Assembly: GCF_011761345.1 (NCBI RefSeq)
Contig: NZ_JAASRY010000006.1
Span: forward strand, 124,001 to 188,000
Direction of reading: 5' to 3'
Length of the DNA: 64,000 nt
Source: Thalassobacillus devorans
Lineage (GTDB): Bacteria > Bacillota > Bacilli > Bacillales > Halobacillaceae
Of this stretch, positions 62,801 to 64,000 are shown one piece after another. Position 1 is the first letter of the stretch, and each line of letters opens with the position of its first letter. The position numbers and the translations under genes were made by a program. Under the pieces are notes generated by a model. The model was not told the origin of the DNA. It ran no database searches and saw only the letters and a program-made list of their open reading frames with translations.

Positions 62801-64000
62801 GGCCAGCCATTGACGTTCCATTCCAGCCACCTTCATAGCCGCCGCCCGGAACAGAAGAGCGAACGTTGGCCCCGGGTGCTGAAATATCCGGCTTAATTTC
62901 TCCATCATAAGGCGAGGGACCTCTGGAGGAAAAGCTGGCCAAGCCGTCAGTAGCAGTAGTTGCACCTATTGCAAGGGATTCCGGATAGTTGGATGGTGCA
63001 GCAATCGTTCCATCACCAGGTCCATCGTTACCAGCGGAGAATACTGGTACTATACCAGACTCACGCCAGTTTTGAACCATTGGGCGATACCACTCATCAA
63101 GCCCAGGACCGCCGCCCCATGAGTTGTTCACAACATCAGGTGCCTGCTCAGGATGAGGGTTACCATCAGCATCTTTTGGAGCTAATATCCATTCACCAGC
63201 TTCTAAAAGGTCGACGTCTGTGCCACCAGCTGCAGTAAATGCTTTAACACCAATCCATTTGGCTCCAGGTGCCACACCTACCTGGTTGGAACCATCTTCT
63301 TCAGCACCTACCATTGTTCCCATGGTGTGGGTACCGTGCCCATGGTCGTCGTAAGGAGTGTCTTGTCCTGCAGTCGCATCAAACCAATTGAATTCATGAT
63401 CGGCAGTATCAGGGTCTGCGGGCTCAAAGCCACGGTATTTTTCCTTTAAAGCAGGGTGGTCCCACTCTACCCCTGTATCAATATTAGCCACCACAACACC
63501 TGAGCCATCGATTCCAGTTTCAGACCATACTTGCGGGGCTCCCACACGGTCAATATTCCATTCCGTATTATTGATTTCTGCTTTGTCAGTCGTTTTAGTA
63601 AGAGAAGCTTTCGTTTCCTCCACTGCTCCTTCTACCTGAGGATTCAGCTGTCGTGTACGGTTAGGAAGAACTTTTTCTACTTCAGGTAAAGCAGCTATCC
63701 TTTTCATAACTTCTTCATTACTAGTAACTGCCATTGCATTTACGATATAATAAGATTGAAACGAGGAGACACTGCCTTGTTTTTCAGCTTCGGTCAGCAG
63801 CTTCTTCAATTGCTGCTGCGTTTCGATGGCCGTCGAACGAAGTTCTGTCACAACTGCAGATGCCTTTACTCGTTTCATTTGCTGCGCTGTAAGAGAAGCC
63901 TTACTATCCTCTGCCTTGGATAACGCTTCTTGCGCAGCTTTTTTTGTGTCACCCTGCTCTTTCATTTTTACCAGGTAAGTAGCTTCCTTCTGATCAGCAA
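59817..64000 (-). CDS. bpr: Bacillopeptidase F-like secreted serine protease, 5' end beyond window
   Basis: At least 1393 residues; the frame stays open to the right edge (ADQKEATYLVKMKEQ precedes the first internal Met), so the signal peptide lies outside. Order: propeptide (about 1-110), S8 catalytic domain with D in VVANIDTGVEWDHP, H in DDHGHGTHTMG and S in GGWNGTSMAGPHVAG, then a jelly-roll/MAM-like region (QDFETIPSGWLSFGENNSWE), two carboxypeptidase-regulatory-like domains (TGTLEGTVTNEQTGEPIEGA), and Ig/glucodextranase-like repeats (SPADGSYTNQESITV, TPTNGYKTNKEVITV). Very acidic throughout, fitting a salt-adapted extracellular enzyme. B. subtilis Bpr (about 1430) has similar architecture. 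No cell-wall sorting motif seen at the C-terminus. Confidence 0.92.
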   Translation of the reverse strand, partial: ADQKEATYLVKMKEQGDTKKAAQEALSKAEDSKASLTAQQMKRVKASAVVTELRSTAIETQQQLKKLLTEAEKQGSVSSFQSYYIVNAMAVTSNEEVMKRIAALPEVEKVLPNRTRQLNPQVEGAVEETKASLTKTTDKAEINNTEWNIDRVGAPQVWSETGIDGSGVVVANIDTGVEWDHPALKEKYRGFEPADPDTADHEFNWFDATAGQDTPYDDHGHGTHTMGTMVGAEEDGSNQVGVAPGAKWIGVKAFTAAGGTDVDLLEAGEWILAPKDADGNPHPEQAPDVVNNSWGGGPGLDEWYRPMVQNWRESGIVPVFSAGNDGPGDGTIAAPSNYPESLAIGATTATDGLASFSSRGPSPYDGEIKPDISAPGANVRSSVPGGGYEGGWNGTSMAGPHVAGTAALLLQADNSLSVDDLEELMLETADTTTNDQYPEDPNEGYGHGIVNAYTAVSAVVSGIGEIKGHVYEEGEDGEAPSIEHESPSETYEGVPLTLVADVSDNVSVSTVELSYRIDQRGTWETVPADLVDGDYLQGTYQTILNGEDISGSQIHYKWVVSDFGGNEVESDTYEVAIKDAITIGYEQDFETIPSGWLSFGENNSWEWGVPEDGPESAVSGEKVYGSNLTGDYDNNGDMTLVMPPVEVPEGETYLQFQTWYNLENNYDYGHVVVSTDMENWEQLAEYNGTTNGWTVSEVDLSGYAGQSVFVGFHLDTDYSVTREGWFIDDIALTDQSSGSSATTDKKSTKKSELGVVDKGAAKMKKSVNAKKLLPGEVIEVQAPQYKEKGKKKKEVQPNVLPLDATVTVIESERSVGTNPADGSYRLMHAAGDFTVVADAYGFHPSEQSVSVPEDGSVSANFTLNPIATGTLEGTVTNEQTGEPIEGATLMLIEDAAVAPVETGEDGTFTLEAYEGDYILRVMAPSYHSEDVPVTIEGDAANTVDVELAPFIGYPGEIGYDDGTPENARAFYDAGNGWAVKMSLEEGQESAMVTGGLFRFWTEEWPVPGGNEFQVEVYDDTGTDGAPGEKIGGPYEAEALRNGEWTHVDLSDKGIVANGDFYMVYIQTQPNPYAPGLATDEDGDYADRSWQLVGGSWSKSPEAEGNYMIRALVDYAAEAPVIESPADGSYTNQESITVEGSAALTTTVTVYNDDEEAGTTEATEGGSFAVDITLETGENELTAISSMDNGSTEPSAPVVVTLDQDNPVLTIDTPTNGYKTNKEVITVAGQVEEENLDRVEVNGQTADVDEDGAYSKRIMLSEGENEIKVTATDLAGNSVEESVTVDAKFNATDIENLQPAEDKYMQAGESVKIEFDADPGLDATFYIRMPLTNFSDQATELPMMETEEGHYVGYWTATSNLVAEGAEIVVKAADDYGNVAEEAAEGKLYINTEE

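Overview
The window reads as chromosomal DNA of a moderately halophilic, spore-forming Bacillaceae, close in gene content to Halobacillus, Thalassobacillus or Virgibacillus. Grounds for this are strong GGAGG ribosome-binding sites, a SigW/RsiW pair, a Spo0E-family phosphatase, a NaChBac-type sodium channel, acidic secreted proteases and Na+-coupled transporters. The genus is an inference. There is no phage, IS element or CRISPR array.

Layout. (1) 1-7205, minus strand: an unusual molybdenum oxyanion (probably nitrate) reductase operon. It encodes a membrane b-type subunit, a Nas-like catalytic subunit, a 4x[4Fe-4S] protein, a Tat-exported Rieske protein, three small unknown proteins, a NarK-type transporter fused to a PAS domain, and a histidine kinase with no sensor domain that is cut by the left edge. 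(2) 7206-8278: hairpin-rich gene-poor stretch with a 22-codon membrane peptide. (3) 8279-20723: hom-thrC-thrB, glutathione peroxidase, amine oxidase, uvsE, an LVIVD-repeat secreted protein, a voltage-gated Na+ channel, glutamate dehydrogenase and a DASS-family dicarboxylate symporter. (4) 20883-28432, minus: a complete Gram-positive Tad/Flp pilus operon headed by a DUF192 gene. Upstream lies an operon of a KaiC-like ATPase, a small protein and a GAF-LuxR regulator (28741-32554). The two operons share a promoter-region motif, which suggests co-regulation. (5) 32991-35869: an NprR-like RRNPP regulator whose last codons overlap a 45-residue secreted pro-peptide gene. A divergent subtilisin-type protease follows, with its Shine-Dalgarno locked in a perfect hairpin.

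(6) 35996-48839: a Gfo/Idh/MocA oxidoreductase, an AGCS symporter, an Old Yellow Enzyme homologue, a glycerophosphodiesterase, an NDH-2-like flavoprotein, nadBCA divergent from a nifS-like cysteine desulfurase across a NiaR-like operator, and a threonine/serine dehydratase. (7) 48891-56362, minus: glmS with its self-cleaving ribozyme leader, the cdaA-cdaR-glmM cell-wall/c-di-AMP operon, and sigW-rsiW with its autoregulatory promoter. (8) 56529-57729: a Spo0E-like gene and arginase. (9) 57950-59394, minus: eight tRNA genes (Glu, Val, Thr, Tyr, Gln, Lys, Gly, Ala) whose spacers are built from tandem and tRNA-fragment-containing repeats. (10) 59817-64000, minus: a bacillopeptidase F-like giant protease cut by the right edge.

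The intergenic DNA is repeat-rich. There are two copies of a roughly 140-bp hairpin element (one interrupted by a palindrome), two copies of a second roughly 72-bp element, and two arrays of a TGTCT-type motif spaced about 21 bp. Base-level positions were read by eye and could be off by one base in places.
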